A stretch of 64,000 nt of DNA from Cenococcum geophilum 1.58 (taxonomy: Eukaryota > Ascomycota > Dothideomycetes > Gloniales > Gloniaceae), in contig KV748187.1 in the NCBI GenBank assembly GCA_001692895.1, positions 3,557 through 67,556 on the forward strand. The letters are read 5' to 3'. The notes below the pieces were generated by a model. The model saw nothing but the letters and a program-made list of their open reading frames with translations. It did no database searches and had not been told where the DNA came from. Below are positions 1 to 9,999 of this stretch, in pieces. How positions within the stretch are numbered: the first letter of the stretch is position 1; each line of letters begins with the position of its first letter. A program made the translations under genes and the position numbers.

Positions 1-260
1 TTTTTTTGTTTTTGTTGTGGCGGGTGTTGGGTCGCCCTTGTGTGTGTGTTGGGGTTGTGGGAGAGGTTTTTTGGTTTTGTGCGTGTTTGCTGTTGTTGTT
101 GTTTTGGCCTTTTGTTGTTTGGTGGGTTGGGGGGTTGTGTCGGTGGGTCGGGTTTTGTGTTTTCTGTTTTGTGGGGGTTGGTTTTTGTTCTTCTTTTTGT
201 GGGTGTTGTTGCGTGTTTTTTTTGTTGTGGGTGGGTGTTTGGTTGGGTTGTGTGTAGTTG
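1..260. repeat. G+T-only low-complexity block at the window edge
   Basis: The + strand is almost entirely G and T, with runs such as TTTTTGTTTTTG and GGGTTGGGGGG and very little A or C. Any translation is only Phe, Val, Cys, Leu, Gly and Trp, so the open frames here are compositional and not genes. The G-run cluster around 120-150 could form a quadruplex. A second, longer block of the same type lies at 3865-4665. TpG is abundant, so this block has escaped the RIP-like decay seen after 6 kb. Confidence 0.8.
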
Positions 261-463
261 CTGTTTTTGCCTATATTACGTAGATATAAATTGGGACTTA
301 ATATTGGGGGTCTAATTAAAGAGACAGTAAGTAATATATATGACTTATATCTGGTGGTTATTATTAGGCTTAGATTATTAGAGATCCTTCGTAAGATTCT
401 AGGCGTTCTGGGTTAGGTCTAGGATGCTTAAGAGCTCTATGAGGAGCGTAGTGTTTTTGATGT

Positions 464-700
464 AGTTATGACTTCCGTACAGAGCCTTGTGTCGCAGAGC
501 TCTTTTGTGATGGCAGTTGAGCTTTTGGTGCTTCTGTATAGCAGCTTCGAGCCAGACGCTTGCGAGTCAGTAGTGCTTTTAAGTCAGAGCTTGCGAGCAG
601 CAGCTTCCTGGGCCAGCAGCGTTAAGCAGAGCTTCGGAACAGAGGCTCGGACCAGAAGCCTTACGAACCAAGCATTTCGACACAAAAAAAGGAGCGAATT
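464..700 (+). repeat. Degenerate GAGCTTCGTGCA satellite patch
   Basis: Short blocks CAGAGCCTTGTG, CAGAGCTC, AGCAGCTTCGAGCC, CAGAGCTTGCGAG and CAGAGCTTCGGAAC recur and match the 12-bp satellite that is regular at 5330-5800. The unit is mutated and irregular here. The 80-codon open frame across it is a repeat product with no recognisable domain. Confidence 0.65.
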
Positions 701-2756
701 TCAGACATAGAATCATATCGACCCTTAGCATGTTCTTTTAACCGCGACTAAAGTCGAACAGATTAGAGCGATACGTCTTTGGGAGCTTCTGACGCGTAAA
801 AAGGAGCTAATAATAGAAGACAATAAATCAGATGCCTTACGTGCAGGAGCTTTTATTAGCGTATTGAAAAAATTTGAGTTTATAAACGTGAGGAGGCGTT
901 TAATATACTGTTGACGGTAGTTTTTCGTGCAGCGCTTTTCATGTTTGCTAGTGCTCGTACTGTGGCCTTTCGTGTTAGCGCTTTGCGTTTGTCAGTGTCT
1001 CTTCTCTGGGTAAGGGTTTTCCAGATCAGGTCACGTCGGGAAGAGGTCAAGAGAGCCAAGGTGACTGTGAATGGCCCGAGTAGTTTTTGAGGTCGAGTAA
1101 TATCAAGTCGACATTATGCAGTTATACATATTGTATTTATCGTAGCTCTATAGAAACTTTATATTAGATTTTGTGAGGGTTAAATAGTGAAGTGATTATG
1201 GTTAAGTGGTTAGATACGTTCGCTTAGCTAGAATATGTTAGGCTTTATTTTTTGAGTGACTATATGTTTGCTAGAGGCAATATATTAGAGCAGTAACTAT
1301 CCTTGTCTTTGTTAGAATTTATGATTTTTTCGGGATCAGCGTTTAGATTGCCTTAGTGATTCATATTGGGCTCATAGGTATTAGAATAGTAGCCGGATGT
1401 GATGCTATGAATTTGGGCGTAGGGGTTAGATTATTTAGATGTAATAGTAGTAGAGTTTGTTCGACAGCAGATTTGTTAATAGGAGTGTAGATTCGTCTTA
1501 GTTTAATGGTTGAGGAAGTGTCAGTAATGGTGAACTGAAGCTGAGGCTGCCTAATTATACAATAATTTTGAGTATGAGGATTAGAATCGACTTAATATAA
1601 TGTTCTATTGCGTAATATTAGATTATTTGCGCCAATTATTTAGATATGTGGTCGTTAGGTTGTTATTTAATGTAAGTTAGCTATAAGGATTTTAGCTTTG
1701 GGGGCGTTGCGTAATTGTATTTATTAAATGAATTGTAGATATTTATTTTTTAATTCTGTGGCGGCAAGGGGACGAAAATGTTGTCCCTGTCTATAGTGAC
1801 GCCAGGATATACAATTAATCATTAGAGGCGGTCATTATATTATTTTTATCTATATGATATTTGCTCAGGCTGCTTATATTTCGGGCGGTCTGGTTAGTTT
1901 TAGTCTCTGGTCCTGATACGTATTTAATCTATATAGGTTATCTCTGCTTAGTATGAGCTATCAGATTGAGATTGATATCTGTGTATTCTGGGTTCGTCTG
2001 GTACCAGTCAGGTCCGAAATGATTCAGCCCTCTGGTGCTGCTAATGTTATCATATCATTAGTCTTATATATAGTTAACTGCTGGCGCTATACTATACTAT
2101 GTTTAGGCTATTTTATATTGTTTATGTTGTAAGTACAAAGTGAACGCCCGTTTATATAATGTTATTATCGGCCACGTGTATATTCTAGAACTTTTATAGG
2201 GGCAATTTGTAAGTGCTACTAATTTTTACTTGGTCTGAATACTATGTTCTCTGGCTCGCTCTTTACGGTTACTATACTTGGTTACCGTATATATAGAGGT
2301 AAATCTCCTCACGTTTCTACAAGCCTGATCTTAGATACGTTATCTGACTATGTAGGAATTTTAATAACAAAACTAACTGCCTTATAGATAATATTGGCCA
2401 TAGCGGTTTATTTATTGCAGAGCTTTTATAGTAGGCAATTTTTTATACTTCACTTAATTAAGTGTATTATGAACGGTGGCGCGGTATGGTTATGCTTAGT
2501 GCTAGCATTTACTCTTGTAAAGGTTCTGACTAAATAAGGTTAAATATTTAAGGCCGAGAGCTAGTTAGACGATTTACTATGCTCTTAACAGTGTTTTATA
2601 TCTCTCCTATATTGAGATTAGGTTTTTATAGTGGAATATATTTTTTATATTAGCCTAAATTACGCTTTAATAGTCAGTTTTTTTGGTGTGGGTGTTAGGT
2701 TTCTATGAGCTTAACGTCTGGCCTATTCCTGCGTTAGTTTGCTCTTCCGCTTGCCG
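701..2756. other. About 2 kb with no recognisable gene or element
   Basis: I see no long open frame, no transposon protein fragment and no tandem structure here. Base composition is mixed: part is AT-rich, but TG and CA survive, unlike the RIP-affected DNA after 6 kb. It could be old unique sequence or an unrecognised degraded repeat. Confidence 0.5.
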
Positions 2757-3310
2757 GTAGTATCTAGTAACGCCTAAACGAAAGCCTGCACGAAGCCTAC
2801 ATCTGAGCCTCATCGAAGCCTTGCACGCGTCTGCAGCGACGCCTGCATGAATACAATATCTCTATATACGGGGTGTGTGTGGAAGCGTCGGGACACATAT
2901 GGCTCGCACGAGGCTCTTGCTAATGCTCCGGTCCCGAACGCTGCTTGGTCGAAGCTCTGGTCGAAGCTCTGCTTGAGAGCTCGTTGAAGCTCTGGCTCGA
3001 AGCGGCGGGCCTGAAGGCTCTGTTCTGAGGCGTCCGGGTCGAGGCTCTGGCATTTAGGGCTCTGTCAAGCTCTGGTATCTGATGGCTTTCCGCTCTAGAT
3101 GCTTCATGGTCGAGGCTTGCTGTGCCGCTTCGAAGCTCGGTTGTCAGGCTTCCTGGTTGAGGTCGGTTGAAGGCTCTTGTTGTGAAGGCTTCTGTCTCGA
3201 AGCTTCTGCATCGAGAGCTGGCACTGCTTGGTGGAAGCTCTGCGTCGAAGCTCTGCTTGAAGCTCTGCTCGAAGCTCTTGTTTCAATTAGCTTCTGGCAA
3301 ATAAGGCTCT
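2757..3310 (-). repeat. GAGCTTCGTGCA satellite, inverted and degenerate
   Basis: Reads as CGAAGCTCTG, TCGAAGCTCTGG and TGAAGCTCTG units, the reverse complement of the 5330-5800 array. The first 100 bases carry a diverged form (CACGAAGCCT, CATCGAAGCC, CGACGCCTG). Open frames on both strands across it (63, 60 and 132 codons) are by-products of the repeat. Confidence 0.8.
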
Positions 3311-3659
3311 GCTCTGAGATCTCTACTCCAGGTATGGTTTTATATAATTACCTCGGATCGGTTCCAATATTATTGGCCAGAGTGAGTTTGGGATGTTGTG
3401 CCAATATCGCTAATGTTTCACCCAATATCGCCCATATCGGTCCCAATTATATATCTTGCGCTTCCCAACAACCCTGTTAAATGTTTCTTTCTTATAGAGT
3501 TAATTTTTAAGTGTAGTATTTTTAGTAGGTAGAAGAGTGGCTTCCGTAATAATTGCAAGTATTGTAAATTCTATAAGCGATCGTACCTAGTACGGAGTAG
3601 ATTAATATACGACAAAAGACTGAAACGCTGAAAATGCTAGTGCTATACTACCGTTAACA
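3311..3659. other. Spacer with CCAATATCG-type short repeats
   Basis: Between satellite blocks. 3360-3465 holds several copies of CCAATAT or CCCAATATCGCC, with an inverted CCAATATTATTGG. The same word family reappears at 5970-6040, just beyond the next satellite array, which suggests the two spacers are copies of one larger unit. No gene is visible. Confidence 0.5.
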
Positions 3660-3860
3660 CGAGAGGCTCTATCGATCAGGCTCTACAAGAAGTATCCTTA
3701 TCACGAAGCTCTACAGCGACGGTCTACACGAAGCATCTACGTGAGGCCTCTGCGCGAAGCTCTACACGAAGCTCTGTACAAGCTCTAACGGACCGCGCTC
3801 TTGCACAAAGCGTCCTAGCGTGAGCTCTGATTGCGATCAAGAGCTCTACGGATGGCTCTG
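3660..3860 (-). repeat. Short GAGCTTCGTGCA satellite block, mainly inverted
   Basis: Units such as GAAGCTCTACAC, GAAGCTCTGTAC and GAGGCTCTAT in the GAAGCTC orientation, partly decayed. It abuts the G+T-rich block that follows. Confidence 0.7.
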
Positions 3861-3864
3861 TTTC

Positions 3865-4665
3865 TGCGTAGCGTGATGTGGGGTTTGGGTTTGTCTGGTT
3901 TTTCTGGTTGTGTTTTTGCTGTTGCGCGTGTGATGATTTGGGGCGGGTGGTTTTTGGGTTGGTTTTTTGGTGGTGGTGTTTGTGTTTGCTGTTTTGTTTT
4001 TTGTTTTGTTTGTTGTGGTTTGTGGTTTCGGGTGGTGTTTTTTGTTTGCTTGGTTGTTTTGGTTTTGGTGTAGAGATTTGGGTGTGTTTTTTTTTGTTTT
4101 AGTTTTTGTGTTTTTTGTTCGTGCTTGGTTTTTGTTGTTGTTCTTTGTTTTTGTGTTTTAGCTGTTGGTGGTTTTTGTTTTCTGTATTTGGTTTAGGTGT
4201 TTGTGTGGGGTTTTATGTTTTGTTTTTCTGTGGGTTGTTTTGGTTTCGGTTGTTTGTGTTTTCTTGTGTGTTTTTTGTGTGTGTGTTTGGTTGTTTGGGT
4301 TTTTGTTTTTTTTTTGTGTTTTTGTTTGTTTTTTTTTTTGGGATTTTTTATGGTTTTGTTTTTTTGTATTGTTGTCTGCTTGTTGTGGTGGTTTGTTTTT
4401 TTGTTTTTGTTTGTTTTTTGTTTGTTGGGCCGCCTGGTTGCTGGGTTTTGATTTTTTTTTGGTTTTCATATTTTGTGTTCGTTATTTTGGTGGTTGGGGT
4501 TTTTTTTGGTGGGTTCTCTTGTATGTTCTTTTGGAGTGTGGTTTTTTTGTTTGGTTCGGGGTTTGCTGTTTTGTTTGTGGTGTTTTGAGGTCCTTCTGTT
4601 TTTTGTTTGTTTTTGGTTTTGTGTTATGTGGTGGCGTTTTTATTTTTTTGTGTTGTTTGCCTCGT
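3865..4665. repeat. 800-bp G+T-only low-complexity block
   Basis: The + strand is made almost wholly of T and G (TTTTTTGTTTTT, TGTGTGTGTTTGG, GGGTTTTG), with A and C rare. All forward frames give long hydrophobic strings and the reverse gives Lys/Gln/Thr-only strings, so none is a credible gene. It sits exactly between two satellite blocks (3660-3860 and 4680-5800). Tandem slippage alone does not explain a sequence with so little periodicity. The block is clean of RIP-like change. Confidence 0.85.
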
Positions 4666-4679
4666 GTCAGTGCATAAGT

Positions 4680-5330
4680 ATGCCTCGTACGGAGGCTTTG
4701 CGCAAGGCTCTAGCTTGTTTGTTTTTTTTTGTTTAGCTCTGCACGAAGCTCTGCGCGAAGCTCGTGTCATGCGAGTAAGCTTACGTACACGAAGCCTCTG
4801 CGTGGTTGTCGTGAGTTTTGTAAGCTGTTCTTCCATCGCACGACGCCGACGCCTCGTGATCGTATTATTTGTTACGGAAGCTTCTGCACGAAGCTCTTGC
4901 ATCAAAGCTTGTGCATACCGGAGGCTCTATAGTGTTTTATCGTGTATGTGATAGTCTAGCTGTTGCTGGCAGAGCGTTCGGTTCTCCTGTGATATATGAG
5001 CTGTGCGCTGAGCAGAGCTCTGTCGCGCAGGGAGCTCTTCAGTTGTGGTCAGAGCTTCGCGCAAGAGCTTTCGTTGCAGAGCCTCCGGTACGCAGAGCTC
5101 GGCGCGTAATATGGCCGCTCTGGCCGTGCTTTTCGTGTAGGAGCCCTCTGGTACGGAGTCCTTTTCGCGGTCAAGAGCCTTCCTACATATTGATGCTTTC
5201 GTGCGCGAGCTCTCTCTATCAGGATAGGACTTTCTGTCGCGCAGAGCCTTCCACAGAGCTTCGTGGCGAGAGCCACTCCGCAGAGCGTTCGTGCAGAGCC
5301 TACTGCAGAGCTGTCCGCCAGATGACCTCC
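4680..5330. repeat. GAGCTTCGTGCA satellite, irregular part
   Basis: Begins with the inverted form (GCACGAAGCTCTGCGCGAAGCTC near 4740) and switches to the forward form (CAGAGCTCTGTCGCG, CAGAGCTTCGCG) from about 5010. This makes a head-to-head inversion inside one array. Units are separated by unrelated bases. The 204- and 259-codon open frames here are repeat translations. Confidence 0.8.
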
Positions 5331-5800
5331 GGCCAGAGCTTCGTACAGAGCCTCGCCGGCTCCAGAGCGCCGTCACAGAGCCTTCCTCCGCAGAGCTTGC
5401 CGTACAGAGTCTCCGCAGAGCGCTACTGCAAGGCAGAGCCTCCGCAGAGCTTCGGAACAGAAGCCTCCGCAGCAGCTTCCTGACAGCGCGAGACCTCCAG
5501 CAGGAAGCTATCGTCACGAGAGCCTCGCGCAGAGCTTCGTGCAGAGCCTCCGCAGAGCTTCGTACGAGAGCCTCCCGCCAGAGCTTTCGTACAGAGCCTC
5601 CCGCAGAGCTTCGTACAGAGCCTCCGCAGAGCTTCGTACAGAGCCTCCGCAGAGCTTCGTGCAGAGCCTCCGCAGAGCTTCGTACAGAGCCTCCGCAGAG
5701 CTTCATACAGAGCCTCCGCAGAGCTTCGTGCAGAGCTTCGTGTAGAGCTTTGTGCAGAGCCTCCGCAGAGCTTCGTGCAGAGCTTCCGCAGAGCTATGGC
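5331..5800 (+). repeat. Regular 12-bp satellite array, GAGCTTCGTGCA/GAGCCTCCGCA
   Basis: The cleanest array of the family, alternating GAGCTTCGTACA and GAGCCTCCGCA so that a 23-24-bp higher-order unit is visible from 5590 to 5770. It is GC-normal and shows no C-to-T decay, although it borders strongly decayed DNA. Both strands stay open (131 and 259 codons on minus, 181 on plus) because neither phase of the unit contains a stop. The encoded Ser-Leu-Arg/Ala-Glu periodic peptides have no known family. Confidence 0.92.
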
Positions 5801-6169
5801 GATTGGGGCCAAATTCACCAGCTAATTAAGCCCTAAAACACTAGAAATCGACTTTAGATAGACTTATAAATATATATTTATTGCTTTAAGACTCCTTACT
5901 AACAATGTAATAATTTATAATGGCTTAATTTATTTTAATATTGCGGAAATATAATTTTCCGGTCTATATTGGCCAATAACCCAATATTAACCAATATTTT
6001 ATTGGCTAATAAGCGATATTGGATCGATATTGTATTTACTTATTTTCGCCAAGCCTAAGCTCTACTTAAAACCTTATATAGAGCTTTAAAGCTCTACTAA
6101 CACAGCACTAATATACTACGAAGGTTCTATAATTAGCTATATAACCACCTATATAATTATTATTATTAA
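5801..6169. other. AT-rich spacer with CCAATATT inverted words
   Basis: Contains GGCCAATAACCCAATATT, CCAATATTTTATTGG and GCGATATTGGATCGATATTG, i.e. repeated and inverted CCAATAT words, then decayed satellite units (AGCTCTACTTAAA, GAGCTTTAAAGCTCTA) at 6058-6100. No gene. It links the satellite array to the first LINE remnant. Confidence 0.5.
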
Positions 6170-7560
6170 TCCTATTTATTGCCCAATTTGGTCCCTTTTT
6201 AGGTCTATATAGGAAAAATCCCTATAAGGGGAAAACCCTAAGTATTTCCTTTTAGCTAGTTCTATTTATTCCGCCTTTGCCTAGCTAGTATATCTTTATA
6301 TCTTCTAGTCTACCTTATATACTATACTTCCTAGGTATATTAGAAAATCTAAAAGGAGTAGTAAAAGGGTTTAGAAATTTGCTAGTAAGCCGCCTATAGC
6401 TAGGCGGGGGTATTTAGTCCTTAAGGGGCTAGAATAGGGCGTATTATTTAGTGTCCTCCTATTAGATCTTATATGCTATTTAAAACTACTAAAGAATTCC
6501 TTAGCCTATAAGCTATTTTACTACTATTTATAAGCCCCTACTTATAGAGAGTATCTAAGTAATATTATTTATGCCTACGCTAGCNAGTAGCTAGTCCCTT
6601 ACTAAGTAGTAGCTATAAAATAGTAGTATATAATATATTAACTAAATAGGCCACCNGTATATATATTAAGGTAACTAAGAAGTAGTCNGTNTAGGCCTAA
6701 TAGGGATCTAAATTAAACGTTAAGTAATAAATTATTATTATTATATATTAAGGTAAGATATTTAGAATATAGATATTAGCTATATATTTAGACCTAGGAC
6801 CTTTATCTATAGTAGAAAAACAGCTATAGATTTTACCCTTATTAGTCCTTTATATAAGAGAAGAGTTAGTATTAACTATAGGGTATTCTATATAGCTGCG
6901 TCTTATATTTTTACTACCTCCTTTTATTATTACTTCTATTTAAGATCTACCTATCCTATAATTAGTATAGTAAATCTCTATCTATATTAGTAACCTCCTA
7001 TCCTCTATTACCATTATAGTGCTCTACTAGTATAGCGCTAGGTCTTTATCTAATAAGATAATAATTCCCATATTTCCTTTTCTTTTTATTATTTATAGGT
7101 AAAGGGCTTCCTATCTAGTATATTTAAACATATTACCTCTTTAAGGGGCTATCGCTTCTTATATATATCTCGTTCCTTATATACGTTTTAGTATTTAGTA
7201 TATATTTTCTTCTACTAGGTAGCCTTATACTATAACTGCTCTCTATATAGTAGTTAAGTTAATATATAAGTCTAGTAGTAAAACTACTACTTCGCGTTCT
7301 AGTATAGCGCGTAGTATTCTTCTATAGGCCCCTATAGTTCTATATAGGCACTAGTTTTATAGCTTAGCTAGTAGCGCTAAAGAGCTTTTTATTAGTACCT
7401 TGCTATCTAGTCTTAGGCCCTTAATCTAGGAGCTGTATAGTATTATTAACCTTATTACTACTATATATAGTAGGCGTATATATTTAAAAGAGGGTCTTTA
7501 TATTAAGGTAGTTATTTATAATACTGCTAAAAGTACTACTCCTCCCTTATAAGTAGTCTA
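6170..7560 (-). mobile_element. RIP-degraded LINE-like remnant, copy A
   Basis: Homologous to the inverted sequences 16745-18195 and 9193-9642 plus 16016-16740, and to 21045-22500 in the same orientation. Shared landmarks are CCTATAAGGGGAAAACCCTA, AGCCGCCTATAGCTAGGCGG, TAGTCCTTAAGGGGCTA and CTTTTAGTATTTAGTATATA. The coding strand is judged from copy B, where a reverse-transcriptase C-terminal signature (GAYRRN) can be read, so this copy is minus-coded with its 3' end at about 6170. No frame remains open. The LINE assignment is inferred from that short signature, while the repeat family itself is seen directly. Four N positions interrupt the sequence at 6585-6692. Confidence 0.6.
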
Positions 7561-8974
7561 TATAATATACTTATTCTAGTTTAACCTACCTAAACCACTA
7601 GGACCTTAAGGGTAGCTTTTAGTTTTAACTTTATAGCCTTAGATATTTACTATTAAGGCTAGATTACTACTTACCACATTCTTTCATTATAAAGTAAGAA
7701 TAAGCTAGTAAAATTTCTTAAGACTATATACCATATAATAGATAACCGCTTATGTGGCCATACTATAGCGTAAACAAACCCGGCTAAAGATACGTTACTT
7801 AAGAAATTTAAACTTAAAAAAGTATATCTAGGAAGTTAATAAATAGGCTATAGTATATACCTTAGGTAATATTACTAGAGAATATCTAAAGGAATTATAA
7901 GTACTACTTAAAAGAATACTACTAAGGCCTAGCCTAAAAAATACGCCTATTGTAAAAAGTCACTAGAAACGGGCCCTAACTACTTATAGGCGCAAAAAGG
8001 GTAAGGTTAAAAGTATAGCGTAATAAATAAAGTCCTCTTACTAATAGAGCTATAAGGCCCTAAAGAATAGGCCTAAGAAGATAATATAAAGGAATAAAAA
8101 AAAAAAAAAAAAAAAAAGAATAGAATAGCTAGCGCTAATTTCTAAAAAATTACCTTAACCCCTACTAAACTATAATAATAAGGGGACTCTAGTATATATT
8201 AAAGTAAAGTAGGCGAGCTGCTAAAGAGGACGCTAGGGGACTTTACCTACTTATACTTTATAGATAGAATAGGACTAGTATATAAATAATAACGAGGAAA
8301 ATATTAAAATATTAGTAGAGTTCTTTCTTAGGCGCGCTAAACAACCCTATAGAATTATTAGTAGCTATTTTACCCCTTACCTATTAATATAAATTATATA
8401 ATATTAGTAAAATTAATAAAGGAACTATATAAAAGCTCCCTACTAGTAAAGCGTTAAGCTAAAATAAGACCCTAAATAAGGCAATTAAAGCCGTAGTAAA
8501 AGCGGTAGTAATACTATTCGCTAACGTTGTAACTACCTACCTTTAGAGAGGCAAACTACCTAAATACTTTTAAAGTAATAAACTATAGTCGTCTTATTAA
8601 AAGGTATAAAAAAAGACTACTCTATTTTAGAAAGCTACTAACCCTAAAAAGGCTCTTAAAAAAGATAGTTATAAATGTATATAAGAAGCGGCAGAAGTAT
8701 AAAAGCTATTACCGTAGATATAAATAGGCGTAAAAAAGAAAAGATTAACCCTTTTAGCCCTCTTCCTAATTACCTCTAGTATCTAAGCGGTATAGTAAGC
8801 TTACCTAAAATATATTATATCTATATATTATATAAGAGACTTCTATAAATCCTAAGAAATAAAGGCCTACTAAACTAGATAATTAAGTTTATTTAAGCCT
8901 TTCTAATAGGGCGTACTATAAAAATTATAATTAAGGGCTATAAAAGCGAATTAATACTAATACCTATAGATATT
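7561..8974. other. RIP-degraded unclassified repeat DNA
   Basis: AT-rich, TpA-dense DNA with no open frame. Reading TAA/TAG as Gln gives Lys/Gln-rich stretches on the plus strand (7880-8130 and 8560-8760), which suggests a former coding region of unknown family. A run of 22 A residues lies at 8096-8117. It may be the 5' part of the minus-strand LINE copy or a separate element. Confidence 0.4.
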
Positions 8975-9192
8975 TGTTTGTATAAGCAGAGGTTATAAAT
9001 TGTATTACGCGCAGAGCGTATACGGTAGGGGCCGCATGGCGTAGCGTAGGTCACTTGACCACCTACGGCCCGATAGATAGCCCGACCTTTACTACCCCTT
9101 TCTTTCTCTTTTGGTAGATAAGAGAGAACACGAATAAACCAAGAAACAGTTACCTTATATTGCAATTACAGTACCCCTAGGTAATACCAACA
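8975..9192. repeat. Candidate solo LTR, GC-normal
   Basis: A GC-normal island inside decayed DNA, beginning TGTTTGTATAAG and ending TAATACCAACA (TGTT...AACA). It contains GGTCACTTGACCACC and normal CA/TG content. The five flanking bases are ATATT on the left and GTATT on the right, one mismatch short of a TSD. The open frame inside it (8938-9165, minus) has no recognisable domain. Without a perfect duplication or a second copy in the window this stays provisional. Confidence 0.4.
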
Positions 9193-9642
9193 GTATTATA
9201 TAGGGATTACCCCTAATTCTAATTCTAATTCTTTTCTTTATATCTAAACTACTAGAGATATATAATAATAGCTAGAATAATAGCTATATAGAATTATAGG
9301 GGTTTATAAAAGGATATTATATATTATAATAGAACGTAAAGTAGTAATACTGCTACTAGACGTATATATAAAAGCAACTGCTATATAGAGGGCATCTATA
9401 GTATAAGGCCACCTAGTAGAGAAGGAGATACGCTAGATAGTAGAGCGTATATAAGGAGTAAGGACCCTATAAAAAAGCATTACGCCTAAGCTTATAAGTT
9501 AAAAAGCCCTTTATCTATAAGTGGTAGAGAAAAAATAGGAAATATAAGAGCTACTATAACACTTAGCGCTACGCTAGTAGAGCACTATAATAATAATAGA
9601 GGATATAGGGCCACTAGTATAAGTAGAGATCTACTATATATA
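9193..9642 (+). mobile_element. LINE-like remnant copy E, left part
   Basis: The reverse complement matches 6950-7380 of copy A (for example GTGCTCTACTAG, TAGCGCTAAG and CTCTATATAGCAGTTG). It is the upstream half of a plus-coded LINE copy whose other half resumes at 16016, after the Gypsy element. The two halves join at the place predicted by the uninterrupted copy A, which shows the Gypsy inserted into it. Confidence 0.6.
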
Positions 9643-9835
9643 TATCACGGAACCCCACCGCAGGGGCCTCTATAGGAGAGCCCCGTGCTCTCGCGTATAC
9701 CTCGCGTACAGCTTATATTAGCTACGCGTAGGTATATTACCTCCTTACGCCCTCGACCCTTACGATCGATCGCGTAACGTCTTATAGACTCCTCGAATAT
9801 ATACGCTTTATAGCTACTACCCCCGTCCCATAACA
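9643..9835 (+). repeat. 5' LTR of Gypsy2
   Basis: Starts TATCACGGAACCCC (probably TGTCACGG before decay) and ends CCCCGTCCCATAACA. It shares GCCCCGTGCTCTCGCGTATACC, split only by small changes, with the 3' LTR. The start is set by alignment to the other LTR. A 63-codon open frame on minus inside it is accidental. Confidence 0.8.
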
Positions 9836-9999
9836 TTACATTACGCCTTTTTTACCACTAACGCTCAGCCTACGACCAATTCTACGTCTCTATAATACTA
9901 TAGGCGCTACCAAAAGCAGCATGTCTATAAATTACCTCACTTTATACTTCCAAGGAACCCATAATAGTAAGATAATATCCCTTACTAGCTACTATATTA

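Noticed and set aside
6-315. Three overlapping ORFs of 83-91 codons rich in Phe, Cys, Val and Trp
   Set aside because: All three forward frames are open only because the strand contains almost no A, so no stop codons can form. Composition artefact.
1190-1260. tRNA-like stretch (GGTTAAGTGGTTAGATACG)
   Set aside because: Resembles a D-arm, but I could not form an acceptor stem, anticodon arm and T-arm at proper spacing.
3831-4736. ORFs up to 170 codons, and a Lys/Gln/Thr-rich minus ORF of 103 codons
   Set aside because: Same G+T-only composition; all frames open, no start context, no domain.
4869-5836. Long overlapping ORFs on both strands (204, 259 and 181 codons)
   Set aside because: Both strands of the 12-bp satellite are stop-free; the peptides are pure unit repeats.
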